DNA of 64,000 nucleotides from Ramlibacter sp. PS4R-6 (lineage in GTDB: Bacteria; Pseudomonadota; Gammaproteobacteria; Burkholderiales; Burkholderiaceae_C): the NCBI RefSeq assembly GCF_037572775.1, contig NZ_JBBHKA010000001.1, positions 1,736,001-1,800,000 on the forward strand, in the 5' to 3' direction. This document shows, piece after piece, positions 10,597 to 18,802 of this stretch. The first letter of the stretch is position 1, and every line of letters starts with the position of its first letter. Below the pieces are notes generated by a model. The model made no database searches. It saw nothing but the letters and a program-made list of their open reading frames with translations, and was not told where the DNA came from. The position numbers were made by a program, and so were the translations under genes.

Positions 10597-11328
10597 TTAG
10601 GCAGCGAAGAATCGTTCGTGGGCCGCGTGCGCCCTGCTCAGTTGGTTGATGTCACTGGCCGAGCCACAGTTCGTGCGTTTCAGCACGAAGTCGGGGTCGG
10701 CCGGCGCGCGCAGCACCACGGCCAGCGCGCAGTCGTCGTACGCATGCACCACCGCGCCGCGGCCGGCGCACAGCCCGTTGCTGCGCTCCAGGTGCACGTC
10801 GAAGCGGCTCGCGTTGCGCGGCATGCACAGGATGCGCGGGTTCGCGTCGACGAGGCCCGTGCCGCAGGCCTTCCAGAAGGCCTCCAGCGCGGTCCAGTGG
10901 AAGAAGAAGGCCTTGGTCGTCACCGGCTGCGGCGCGATCACGAAGGCGCCCAGCAGCCCGGCGTCGATCGGCCGCGATTCGATGCATTCCACGTCCACGC
11001 CGATGGGCGCGGTGCGCGTCACGGCGCACGCCACGGCGGTGCGCGTGCGCGACAGGCTCACGTGCAGGTCGGGGTGGCGCGCGATGAAAGGCATGCCGCG
11101 CGTGTCGTGGCGCAGCTCGATCTCCGCCGCGTCGACCTCGCAGTCGTTCGCGACCAGCGCGCGCAGCAAGGCGTGCACGACGGCGAAGGCGCGGCGGTCC
11201 GCTTCGAAGCGCAGGCGGCGCATCGCTTCGCGTTCCTCCTCGGACAGCAGGCGCTCGATGGCCTCGATGTCGCGATGCGCGAACTCCGTGGGGCGCGCGC
11301 AGGCCAGGTGGACTTCAGGCGCGTGCAT
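10597..11328 (-). CDS. Sfp-type 4'-phosphopantetheinyl transferase
   Basis: 243 residues, normal for Sfp-like enzymes, which transfer phosphopantetheine from CoA to carrier-protein serines. The Mg-binding motif GVDVE is present (Asp112, Glu114). The downstream WxxKExxxxK motif reads WTALEAFWK: Trp145, Glu149 and Lys153 are kept, but the first lysine is Leu148. It lies 44 bp upstream of the NRPS gene, so its natural clients are very likely the PCP and ACP encoded next door. Its start overlaps the end of the 84-residue gene by 14 bp, suggesting translational coupling. The Lys-to-Leu change is the only sign that activity might be altered. Confidence 0.88.
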   Translation of the reverse strand: MHAPEVHLACARPTEFAHRDIEAIERLLSEEEREAMRRLRFEADRRAFAVVHALLRALVANDCEVDAAEIELRHDTRGMPFIARHPDLHVSLSRTRTAVACAVTRTAPIGVDVECIESRPIDAGLLGAFVIAPQPVTTKAFFFHWTALEAFWKACGTGLVDANPRILCMPRNASRFDVHLERSNGLCAGRGAVVHAYDDCALAVVLRAPADPDFVLKRTNCGSASDINQLSRAHAAHERFFAA

Positions 11329-11569
11329 GGCTTTCCGCCCGCGCGTTGCGGTGCGCGCGGTCGAACTCCGAGAATCGGCGCGCGTTCAGGCGGCGCCAGG
11401 CATCGTTGGTGCGGCTGATGGCCTCGGACCAGGCCTTCCAGGCGCGGATGCGCTCGGGCGAGCCGGGTGCGTGCGAATGCAGCTCCTGCCAGGCGTGTCG
11501 TTCACGGTCGACCGATTCGGTGTATGCCGCGGCCAGTGGGTCGTCGTGTGATGTGCGGTGCTCGTCCAT
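11315..11569 (-). CDS. Small unknown protein, first gene of the NRPS/PKS operon
   Basis: 84 residues, no signal peptide or membrane segment. It is charged and rich in His, Arg, Trp and Ala, with a probable helical stretch (AWKAWSEAISRTNDAWRRL). I do not recognise a family. It overlaps the phosphopantetheinyl transferase gene by 14 bp and is the promoter-proximal gene of the biosynthetic operon, so a helper or regulatory role is possible, but nothing in the sequence proves one. The start ATG at 11569 has only a weak Shine-Dalgarno sequence. Confidence 0.7.
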   Translation of the reverse strand: MDEHRTSHDDPLAAAYTESVDRERHAWQELHSHAPGSPERIRAWKAWSEAISRTNDAWRRLNARRFSEFDRAHRNARAESHARA

Positions 11570-11692
11570 GGGTTTTGCTGCGCTTCGTGCAAGCCCATGA
11601 ATAGTGCGTCACCGCGCGGCTCATCCGTGCCCCGTGTAACCAAGTTCCGCTTGCGTCCTACAGCCCGGAAGGGCTAAGACTTTCATTCGTGC
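11570..11692 (-). promoter_or_regulatory. Leader/promoter region of the NRPS/PKS operon, with a small hairpin after the glucanase gene
   Basis: 123 bp between two same-direction genes. AGCCC (11662-11666) and GGGCT (11671-11675) form a 5-bp stem with a GGAA loop just past the glucanase stop, but no T-run follows, so termination would be weak. The opposite strand carries GTCCTACA (11655-11662), a motif that recurs in other intergenic regions here. No convincing -35/-10 pair is visible. Confidence 0.35.
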
Positions 11693-12721
11693 TCATTCGA
11701 GCAACGCGCGGCGGATCGGCTCGATCCAGCTGTTGGTCTTCGTCGAGAAAGCGCCGAAGTCCGAACCGAAATTCCAGTAGGTCCAGCCGATGCCGCGCTT
11801 CTCGGCCTCGTCGCGCACGATGCGCGCGTACTCGGCGCGCATCTTCAGGTCGACCTTCTCGTAGGTGCCGAACTCGCCCAGGTGCACCGGGTAGCCGCTT
11901 TGCTGGTTCCAGCGGATCGCCATGTCCAGCGCGTTCGAGATCTGCGCGCGGTCCTTCGGGCTGCAGCAGGTGGGGCCCATGGGGAACTGCGGCATCCACT
12001 CCATGCCCTGGTGCGTGAAGGGGAAGGGGTCGTAGTTGTGGATCGCGACGATGACGTTGCGGTCGCGCGGCACCCGCAGCTTCGGCAGCTCGGGGATGGC
12101 GTTCCATTCGCCGGGGCCGATCAGCACCGTGCGGGTGGGGTTCGTGGCGCGCACGACTGACAGCACTTGCGCGGCCAGCTGGTTCCAGGGCTCGCCGTTC
12201 AGGCGCCCGTGCGGCTCGTTCAGCAGCTCGAAGAGCAGCTTCGGCGGCTTGTCCTTGTAGCGCGCGGCGATCTGCTTCCACAGGTTCACCAGGCGCTGCT
12301 CCAGCACCGCGGGGTCGACCTCGAACTCGTTGGGGTGCTGCTTGTCGCCCGACAGCTGCGTGTAGTGGTGCACGTCGACGATGACGTACATCCCCTTGGC
12401 GAGGAACGCGTCGATCACCTGGTCGACGCGTTTGGCGAATTCCTCGTCGATGGTGGCGTCGGCCGTCTTGGCGGCGTGGTTGCTCCAGCGCACCGGCACG
12501 CGCACCGTCTTGAAGGGGCCCGCGACGAGGTCGGCATACGCGGGGTCCCACTTCATGCCCCAGTCGCCTTCGCGGGGCGCGTCGAGCATGTTCCCCATGT
12601 TGATGCCGCGGCCCAGCGACTTGGCGACGGCGCAGGTTTCGGGGCTGACGGCCGCGCACGATTGCGCGGCTTGCGCGGCGCCGGCGGCGAGGAACAGGAG
12701 CAGGGCGATGTACTTGTGCAT
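11693..12721 (-). CDS. Secreted glycoside hydrolase family 5 endoglucanase
   Basis: 342 residues from the ATG at 12721, chosen because it opens a clean signal peptide (MHKYIALLLFLAAGAAQAAQ); the frame extends upstream but that part looks like leader. The mature part is a GH5 TIM barrel with the acid/base Glu169 in LLNEPHG and the nucleophile Glu283 in LGEFGTY, plus the conserved HNYDPF segment. GH5 enzymes hydrolyse beta-1,4-glucans and related polymers with retention. It diverges from epsA and the exopolysaccharide genes, so it may trim or release the polymer made next door rather than degrade plant cellulose; that is inference from position. Confidence 0.88.
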   Translation of the reverse strand: MHKYIALLLFLAAGAAQAAQSCAAVSPETCAVAKSLGRGINMGNMLDAPREGDWGMKWDPAYADLVAGPFKTVRVPVRWSNHAAKTADATIDEEFAKRVDQVIDAFLAKGMYVIVDVHHYTQLSGDKQHPNEFEVDPAVLEQRLVNLWKQIAARYKDKPPKLLFELLNEPHGRLNGEPWNQLAAQVLSVVRATNPTRTVLIGPGEWNAIPELPKLRVPRDRNVIVAIHNYDPFPFTHQGMEWMPQFPMGPTCCSPKDRAQISNALDMAIRWNQQSGYPVHLGEFGTYEKVDLKMRAEYARIVRDEAEKRGIGWTYWNFGSDFGAFSTKTNSWIEPIRRALLE

Positions 12722-13059
12722 GCGGCGAATTGTTGTCGCGGCAAGCGCGCACCACGGGCGCTCATCCGCAGTTTGCGGCGCAGTCCTACAGGGCATGCGC
12801 GCGGGCCCGCCGGAGAAAAGCGGGACGACCGTGACGAATGACATGGCCCACCGTCGCCGTTCGTTGCTTTCGCGCCGAGACAACCCCCGGCCATCGCCGC
12901 GTTGCTTCGTCTTCGACAACACGCGTGGGGCGCATGTCCATCGCCGTTGTGGCGAGCGTCCTACACGCCGTCTGCGGCGTATCCGACACCTACAAAATGG
13001 TGCGGGTTCTTACATTGGAGGCCGCTGAGTCAGCGACCATTTCACGAACCGGGGAACCC
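12722..13059. promoter_or_regulatory. 338-bp divergent control region between glucanase and epsA
   Basis: No gene is supported here. It contains GTCCTACA at 12783-12790 and 12958-12965. A promoter-like element at about 12981-13018 has ACACCT and TACATT separated by 19 bp, followed by TGG, and ends about 40 bp before epsA. A very similar element precedes the small gene at 53849. GGGGAA just before the epsA ATG is its ribosome binding site. It presumably holds promoters for both divergent genes. Confidence 0.5.
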
Positions 13060-13851
13060 ATGAGCGCGATCGCAACGAGAACACAAGCCGACCCTGCCCA
13101 CTTCCTCAAGATCGCGAGCGATGGCGCCGGGCTCGCGACGCACGAACAACTGTGGCGGTGGCTCCAGGGCGACGTGCAGCAGTGGCTGTCGCACGAGGTC
13201 ATGTTGATCGGCTGGGGCGACTTCCGCACCGGCGACCTGCAGTACGACATCGTCTCCAGCCTCCCCGGCATGCGTTCGCACGACTGGACCGTGGCCGGCA
13301 TCGCCCCCATCATCAGCTACTTCCGCGATTGCTGGGCGGCCGCGCAGCACCTGCCCACGCAGCTCGATGCGAGCGTGTGCGCGCAGCTGGTGCGCGGCGC
13401 CGGCGAAGGCGCGGCGCCCGACGCGCTGCGCACGATGAAGACGGCGCTGGTGCACGGCATCCGCCGCTCGCGCCACGGCTCCGAGCGCGTGTTCGTCGCC
13501 TTGAGCCGCGAATCCGAACTGCCCACCGCCGCGCCCATGTCGCTCAAGCTGCTGCTGCCCTTCATGGACACGGCCTTGCGCCAGATGCCGCCCGCGCCGG
13601 TGCGCCAGGCGCCTTGCTCGCGTTTCGACATCCAGCACCGCCACGCCGCGCGTGTTCCCACCCTGTCCGAGCGCGAGCGCCAGATCATGGTCTGGGTCGC
13701 GATGGGCAAGACCAACCCCGAGATCGGAATGATCCTGGACATCAGCGAATTCACGGTGAAGAACCACATGAAGAGCATCTTCAGCAAACTCGACGTCACG
13801 AACCGCGCCCAAGCGGTCGCCAAGCTGGAGCGGATGCATGCCCATGCATGA
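13060..13851 (+). CDS. epsA: LuxR-family transcriptional regulator EpsA (exopolysaccharide)
   Basis: 263 residues from ATG 13060 (SD GGGGAA); the upstream in-frame extension covers the promoter and is rejected. The N-terminal 190 residues are the EpsA-type sensory region without a recognisable ligand motif. The C-terminal 60 form a LuxR/FixJ helix-turn-helix (LSERERQIMVWVAMGKTNPE, then FTVKNHMKSIFSKLDV). It matches the regulator that heads XrtB/PEP-CTERM-linked eps clusters. It overlaps the sugar-transferase gene by 14 bp and so starts the operon it probably controls. Confidence 0.85.
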   Translation: MSAIATRTQADPAHFLKIASDGAGLATHEQLWRWLQGDVQQWLSHEVMLIGWGDFRTGDLQYDIVSSLPGMRSHDWTVAGIAPIISYFRDCWAAAQHLPTQLDASVCAQLVRGAGEGAAPDALRTMKTALVHGIRRSRHGSERVFVALSRESELPTAAPMSLKLLLPFMDTALRQMPPAPVRQAPCSRFDIQHRHAARVPTLSERERQIMVWVAMGKTNPEIGMILDISEFTVKNHMKSIFSKLDVTNRAQAVAKLERMHAHA

Positions 13852-15277
13852 GGCCAAGCCGGCAATGGGCGCGCTGAACGTTCCGCCGCCCCCTCCCTCC
13901 GCGGTCGCCGCCACGGCGCTCGCCCAGAACCGCCTGCTGCTCGCGCTCGAGGCCATCCTCGAGCCGCTCATCACGGTCCTGACGCTGTGGTTCCTGGTGC
14001 TGCTGATGGAAGGCGAGCTCGACTCCAAGTGGCTCGTCGCCTCCATCGTCGCGTTCGCCCTGTCGTTCCCCGGCAAGTCGCTGCTGCGCGCGCCGCCCGA
14101 TCGCGTGGCGGTGAACATCCTGCTCGCCTGGGGCTGGACGGCGGGGCTGATGCTCGCGCTCGGCTTCGCCACCGGGCACATCTACGATTTCTCCGCGCCC
14201 ATCGTCGTGCACTGGCTGTGGTTCACGCCCGCGACGCAGCTGGTCGCGCACTGGGCCCTGCGCCTGGCCGCGCCGCACCTGGTGCGCCTGCAAGGCCCGC
14301 CGCTGCGCGCGGTGGTGGTGGGCATGAACGAGCAGGGCTGCTCGCTCGCGGACCGCATCACCTCGCAGCCCTACGCGGGCATCGAGATGGTGGGCTTCTT
14401 CGACGACCGCACGCCCGACCGCATCTTCGGCCACGAGCGCCACCGCATGCTGGGGCGCATCTCCGAGATCGCGACGTTCGTGAAGCGCAACCGCGTCCAG
14501 CTCATCTACCTGTCGCTGCCCATGGCGTCGCAGCCGCGCATCAAGGAGCTGCTGGATGCGCTGAAGGACACCACGGCCTCCGTCTACTTCGTGCCCGACA
14601 TGTTCGTGACCGACCTGATCCAGGGCAAGACCGACGCGGTCTGCGGCCTGCCGGTGATCTCCGTGTGCGAGACGCCGTTCCGCGGGCCGGCGGGCGTGCT
14701 CAAGCGCATCGAGGACATCGTGCTCGCTTCGCTGATCCTGGTGCTGATCTCGCCGATCCTCGCGGCCATCGCGCTGGCCGTGAAGTTCACGTCGCCGGGC
14801 CCGGTGATCTTCCGCCAGCGCCGCTACGGCCTCGATGGCGAGGAGATCCTGGTCTACAAGTTCCGCTCCATGCGCGTCACCGAGGACGGCGACAAGATCG
14901 TGCAGGCCCGCAAGGATGACGACCGGATCACGCCGCTCGGCCGCATCCTGCGCAAGACCTCTATGGATGAGCTGCCGCAATTCATCAATGTGCTGCAGGG
15001 ACGGATGAGCATCGTCGGCCCGCGCCCGCATGCGGTCGCGCACAACGAAATGTATCGCGGCCTGATCAAGAGCTACATGGTCCGGCACAAGGTCAAGCCC
15101 GGCATCACGGGCTGGGCGCAGGTCAACGGTTTCCGGGGAGAAACCGAGTCCCTCGACAAGATGGAAGGGCGGATCCGCTGCGACCTCGACTACCTGCGCA
15201 ACTGGTCGCTACGGCTCGATCTGTACATCATCGCGCGCACGGTGAGACTCGTTTTCAAGGATGCTTCTGCGTATTGA
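13838..15277 (+). CDS. Polyprenyl glycosylphosphotransferase starting EPS repeat synthesis (EpsB/WcaJ type)
   Basis: 479 residues. The N-terminal half has four to five membrane segments, then a Rossmann-like CoA-binding_3 domain (VVVGMNEQG, FFDDRTPDR). The C-terminal bacterial sugar transferase domain carries IFRQRRYGLDG, KFRSM, KTSMDELPQFINVL, GPRPHA and KPGITGWAQVNGFRGET. The enzyme moves a hexose-1-phosphate, usually glucose, to undecaprenyl phosphate at the inner membrane. Another in-frame ATG six bases downstream (13844) is possible. Second gene of the eps operon. Confidence 0.92.
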   Translation: MPMHEAKPAMGALNVPPPPPSAVAATALAQNRLLLALEAILEPLITVLTLWFLVLLMEGELDSKWLVASIVAFALSFPGKSLLRAPPDRVAVNILLAWGWTAGLMLALGFATGHIYDFSAPIVVHWLWFTPATQLVAHWALRLAAPHLVRLQGPPLRAVVVGMNEQGCSLADRITSQPYAGIEMVGFFDDRTPDRIFGHERHRMLGRISEIATFVKRNRVQLIYLSLPMASQPRIKELLDALKDTTASVYFVPDMFVTDLIQGKTDAVCGLPVISVCETPFRGPAGVLKRIEDIVLASLILVLISPILAAIALAVKFTSPGPVIFRQRRYGLDGEEILVYKFRSMRVTEDGDKIVQARKDDDRITPLGRILRKTSMDELPQFINVLQGRMSIVGPRPHAVAHNEMYRGLIKSYMVRHKVKPGITGWAQVNGFRGETESLDKMEGRIRCDLDYLRNWSLRLDLYIIARTVRLVFKDASAY

Positions 15278-15346
15278 TGAGGCTATAGTGCAACCGGACC
15301 ATTGCGACTGATCGCTGGTTTCGTGAACATCAACCGGAGAAGCAAC

Positions 15347-16540
15347 GTGCAAAAGAAACTTTCCATCCGCAACGCGCTAACGCTCGCATCGATCATTATG
15401 GCCTCCCCCGCCGTCATGGCCCAGATGGCCCGCGTCGTCGACACGAACCAGGAAGGCCTGCACTTCCAGGGCCGGCTGGGCGCGGAACACGACAGCAACG
15501 TGCTGCGCGTGGGGTCCGGCGCCGAATCCGACACCGCGTACACCGCGGGCGTGGGCCTGACGTACAACAAGCAGTTCAGCCTGCAGCGCATCCGCGCCAA
15601 CATCCAGGCCGATGCGTGGCGCTACAGCGACCACTCCGAGCTGAACTTCAACACGATCAACTACGGCCTGGCCTGGGACTGGAGCATCACGCCCCGCCTG
15701 CACGGCACCGTCAGCGCCGACCGCAAGCAGTTCCGCGAAGTGACGACCGACCCGGTGACGTTCACCAACCGCATCGGCCGGCGCACCGAGCGCAACGAGC
15801 TCGCCGAAGGCGCGTTCGACATCGCCGGCCCGTGGCGCGTGATGGCGGGCGTGTCGCACTACCGCACGTCCAGCACCGAGCCCTTCAGCTGGGACGCCAG
15901 CCCCGACATCACCTACGGCCAGGTGGGCGTGGGCTACCAGGCGGCATCGGGCTCGTCCTTCGCGCTGCGCTACAAGCGCGGCAAGGGCGAATACAAGGAC
16001 GCGAGCTTCGGCACGCTGAACACCGACTTCGACGACGACGAGATCGAGGCCACGGCCCGCTGGTCGGTCACCGGCAAGACGACGATCGACGCGCGCCTGG
16101 CGCACGTCAAGCGCGACCACGACAACGCGCCCGTGCTCGACTTCAGCGGCATGGTCGGCGGCATCAGCGCCACCTGGGACATCACCGGCAAGACCAGCCT
16201 GGTCGCCGGCTACCAGCACGACCTGAGCGCCACGGGCCTCGTCACCGGCGGCAAGGTGGAAAGCGACCGCTTCTTCCTCGCGCCCGTGTGGCACGCCACC
16301 GCCAAGACCTCGTTCAACCTGCGCTACGACTACACGCAGCGCAAGTGGAAGGACACCGGCGCCGCCATCGCGTTCGCGAACCGCACCGAGAAGATCGAGG
16401 CCATCCAGGCCGGGGTCGACTGGGAGGCGCTGCGCACCATCACCGTATCGGGCTATATCCGCCAGGAAAAGCTGCGGTCCTCGGTCAACGCCGGCTACCG
16501 CGCCAACGTCTTCGGCGTGCTGGCCCGCGCCAACTTCTGA
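15347..16540 (+). CDS. epsL: EpsL-type outer-membrane protein of EPS biosynthesis
   Basis: 397 residues from GTG 15347, preferred over the ATG at 15302 because GGAGA lies 6 bases upstream and a signal peptide follows directly (ending in SPAVMAQ). The mature protein is a string of alternating amphipathic beta strands ending in Phe, as expected of an outer-membrane barrel, and resembles the XrtB/PEP-CTERM-associated EpsL family. It may provide the outer-membrane exit together with EpsE. A 69-bp gap follows the sugar-transferase gene. Confidence 0.82.
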   Translation: MQKKLSIRNALTLASIIMASPAVMAQMARVVDTNQEGLHFQGRLGAEHDSNVLRVGSGAESDTAYTAGVGLTYNKQFSLQRIRANIQADAWRYSDHSELNFNTINYGLAWDWSITPRLHGTVSADRKQFREVTTDPVTFTNRIGRRTERNELAEGAFDIAGPWRVMAGVSHYRTSSTEPFSWDASPDITYGQVGVGYQAASGSSFALRYKRGKGEYKDASFGTLNTDFDDDEIEATARWSVTGKTTIDARLAHVKRDHDNAPVLDFSGMVGGISATWDITGKTSLVAGYQHDLSATGLVTGGKVESDRFFLAPVWHATAKTSFNLRYDYTQRKWKDTGAAIAFANRTEKIEAIQAGVDWEALRTITVSGYIRQEKLRSSVNAGYRANVFGVLARANF

Positions 16541-16566
16541 CATCCAACCGTTAGGGAGATTCCAAC

Positions 16567-17382
16567 ATGATGTCCAAGCTGCTTCGCTCCACGATAGGGA
16601 TCGCCACCCTGGCCCTCGCGGCCGGCATCGCGTCGGCGCAGCAGGACGCGAACAAGCCGGGCGACTACCGCCTGTCGCCCGGCGACTCGATCAAGGTCCA
16701 GGTCTACCAGAACCCGGAGCTCTCGTTCGAGGTGCGCATTTCCGAAAGCGGCGTCGTGAACTACCCGCTGGTCGGTCCCGTCCAGCTGGGCGGCTTGTCG
16801 GTCAGCCAGGCCGAACAGGCGATCGCGAAGGCGCTGCAGAAGGAAAACATCCTGAAGGCTCCCCAGGTGAACATCAACGTCGCGCAGGTGCGCGGCAGCC
16901 AGGTGGCCGTGCTGGGCGAGGTGGGCAGGCCCGGCCGCTTCCCGCTGGAGACGACCAACGTGCGCGTGAGCGAGATCATCGCGGCCGCCGGCGGCGTCAC
17001 GCCCAACGGCGACGACCGCGTGGTCGTCACCGGCCAGCGCAACGGCCAGCCCTTCCGCAAGGAAGTGGACGTGCAGGCGCTCTTCGCGGGGCGCAGCACC
17101 GACGACGTGGTCCTGCAGGCCGGCGACACCATCTTCGTGTCGAAGGCCCCCACGTTCTACATCTCGGGCGAGGCCCAGAAGCCCGGCACCTACAAGATCG
17201 AGCGCGGCATGACCGTGCAGCAGGCGATCGCCGCCGGCGGCGGCATCACCAACCGCGGCAGCATGGGCCGCATCCGCATCACGCGCACGCAGCCCGACGG
17301 CCAGAAGGTCACGATGGACCCGCGCCTGTCGGACGTCGTGCAGGCGGGCGACGTCATCGTCGTGCGCGAAAGCATTTTCTAA
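16567..17382 (+). CDS. epsE: Polysaccharide export protein EpsE (Wza-like, SLBB domains)
   Basis: 271 residues with a signal peptide (ASAQQ). A poly-export domain starts with YRLSPGDSIKVQVYQNPELS, followed by SLBB repeats (VAVLGEVGRPGRFPL; FYISGEAQKPGTYKIE). No lipobox is visible. The family forms the periplasmic/outer-membrane export conduit for capsular and exopolysaccharides. It lies between epsL and the chain-length gene, with SD-like GGGAGA upstream. Confidence 0.92.
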   Translation: MMSKLLRSTIGIATLALAAGIASAQQDANKPGDYRLSPGDSIKVQVYQNPELSFEVRISESGVVNYPLVGPVQLGGLSVSQAEQAIAKALQKENILKAPQVNINVAQVRGSQVAVLGEVGRPGRFPLETTNVRVSEIIAAAGGVTPNGDDRVVVTGQRNGQPFRKEVDVQALFAGRSTDDVVLQAGDTIFVSKAPTFYISGEAQKPGTYKIERGMTVQQAIAAGGGITNRGSMGRIRITRTQPDGQKVTMDPRLSDVVQAGDVIVVRESIF

Positions 17383-17413
17383 ATCTCACAAGCAGTCCAG
17401 GGGGAAATTCGGC

Positions 17414-18802
17414 ATGGGCCTGTCTCAATTCTTTTCGATCCTGCGCGCCCGGCGCGGGCTGGCAGGCTTCATCCTGCTTTCCACGCTGTTCATCGCGCTC
17501 GGCTGGGTGCTGCTGCGGCCCGCTTCGTACAAGGCGGTGGCGCCCGTGCTGGTGGACGTGCAGCGTCCGGACCCGATGGTCAACGCCAACTACGCGTACA
17601 TGCAGGGCATGATCGCGCCCAGCTACATGACGACGCAGATCGACATCATCAAGAGCGACCGCGTCGCCGAGAAGGTGGCCAAGATGCTGCCGGCCGACCA
17701 GCCGCCGATGAAGTCGCTGCTGGCCAAGGCGCAGGGCAAGCCCGCGGCGGATCGGATCATCGCCACGGCGCTCCAGCAGAACCTGGAGGTCAAGCCGGCG
17801 CGCGAGACCAACATCATCAACGTGACCTGGGTGGGCCGCACGCCCGCCGAGGCCGCGCGCGTGGCCAACGCGTTCGCGCAGGCCTACATCGAGACCACGC
17901 TGGACATCAAGACCGAGCCGCAGAAGAAGTACACGGTGTGGTTCGACGACCAGGTGAAGGAAGCGCGCGAGCGCCTGGAGAAGGCCCAGCAGCGGTTCGC
18001 CGCCTACCAGGAGAAGGCGGGCATCGTGTCGGCCGACGAGAAGGCCGACTTCGAGGTGACGCGCCTGAATGAACTGCTGCAGCAGCTGTCCGTGGCGCAA
18101 AGCCGCGGCCGCGGCGGCTCGCCCGCCGGCGCATCCGACGCCAGCCCGCTGGTGAACAACCTGCGCCAGGACGTCGCGCGCATGGAAGCCAAGATCGCGC
18201 AGAACTCCGCCACCATGGGCTCGCGCCACCCCGAGATGATGCGCCTGCAGTCGGAGCTGGCCGCGATGAAGAGCCGGCTGTCCGAGGAGTCCTCGCGCGT
18301 GGGCATCACCGCCGCCGCTTCGGTGGAGGCGCAGAAGGCCCGGGAGCGCGACCTCAAATCCGCCATCGACGAGCAGAAGCAGAAGGTGCTGTCGATGAAC
18401 AAGCAGCGCGCCGAGCTGAACCTGATCAAGTCCGACGTCGATTCCGCCCAGAAGGCGTTCGACACGGTGACCGCCAGCGCCGCGCAGGCCCGCCTGAATT
18501 CCATGAGCACGCAGACCAACATCATGAAGCTCGCGCCCGCCGTCGAGCCGATGGAAAAGACCGGCCCGACGGGTACGCAGGCCATGGCCATCGCCTTTGC
18601 CGTCGGCGTGCTGCTCGCCATCGCCGGCGCGCTGATGGCCGAACTCGCCAACCGCCGTGTCCGCACCGTGCATGATCTCTCGATGGTCACGCACCTGCCG
18701 ATCCTGGCCACCGTGCCGGCCGCCAATTCGTCCCATTACCAACCCCTGCGGCTGTCGGCGCCCACTGCGCGCCGGCTGGCCCTCGCACGGAGCGCAGCAT
18801 GA
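17414..18802 (+). CDS. epsF: Chain-length determinant protein EpsF (Wzz/PCP family)
   Basis: 462 residues. A membrane helix near residues 15-35 and another near 395-415 bracket a long periplasmic coiled-coil region (about 170-380), the hallmark of polysaccharide co-polymerases. A Wzz segment (LVDVQRPDP) follows the first helix. It pairs with the cytoplasmic kinase-like EpsG, whose gene overlaps its end by 4 bp, and sets polymer length. Confidence 0.9.
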   Translation: MGLSQFFSILRARRGLAGFILLSTLFIALGWVLLRPASYKAVAPVLVDVQRPDPMVNANYAYMQGMIAPSYMTTQIDIIKSDRVAEKVAKMLPADQPPMKSLLAKAQGKPAADRIIATALQQNLEVKPARETNIINVTWVGRTPAEAARVANAFAQAYIETTLDIKTEPQKKYTVWFDDQVKEARERLEKAQQRFAAYQEKAGIVSADEKADFEVTRLNELLQQLSVAQSRGRGGSPAGASDASPLVNNLRQDVARMEAKIAQNSATMGSRHPEMMRLQSELAAMKSRLSEESSRVGITAAASVEAQKARERDLKSAIDEQKQKVLSMNKQRAELNLIKSDVDSAQKAFDTVTASAAQARLNSMSTQTNIMKLAPAVEPMEKTGPTGTQAMAIAFAVGVLLAIAGALMAELANRRVRTVHDLSMVTHLPILATVPAANSSHYQPLRLSAPTARRLALARSAA

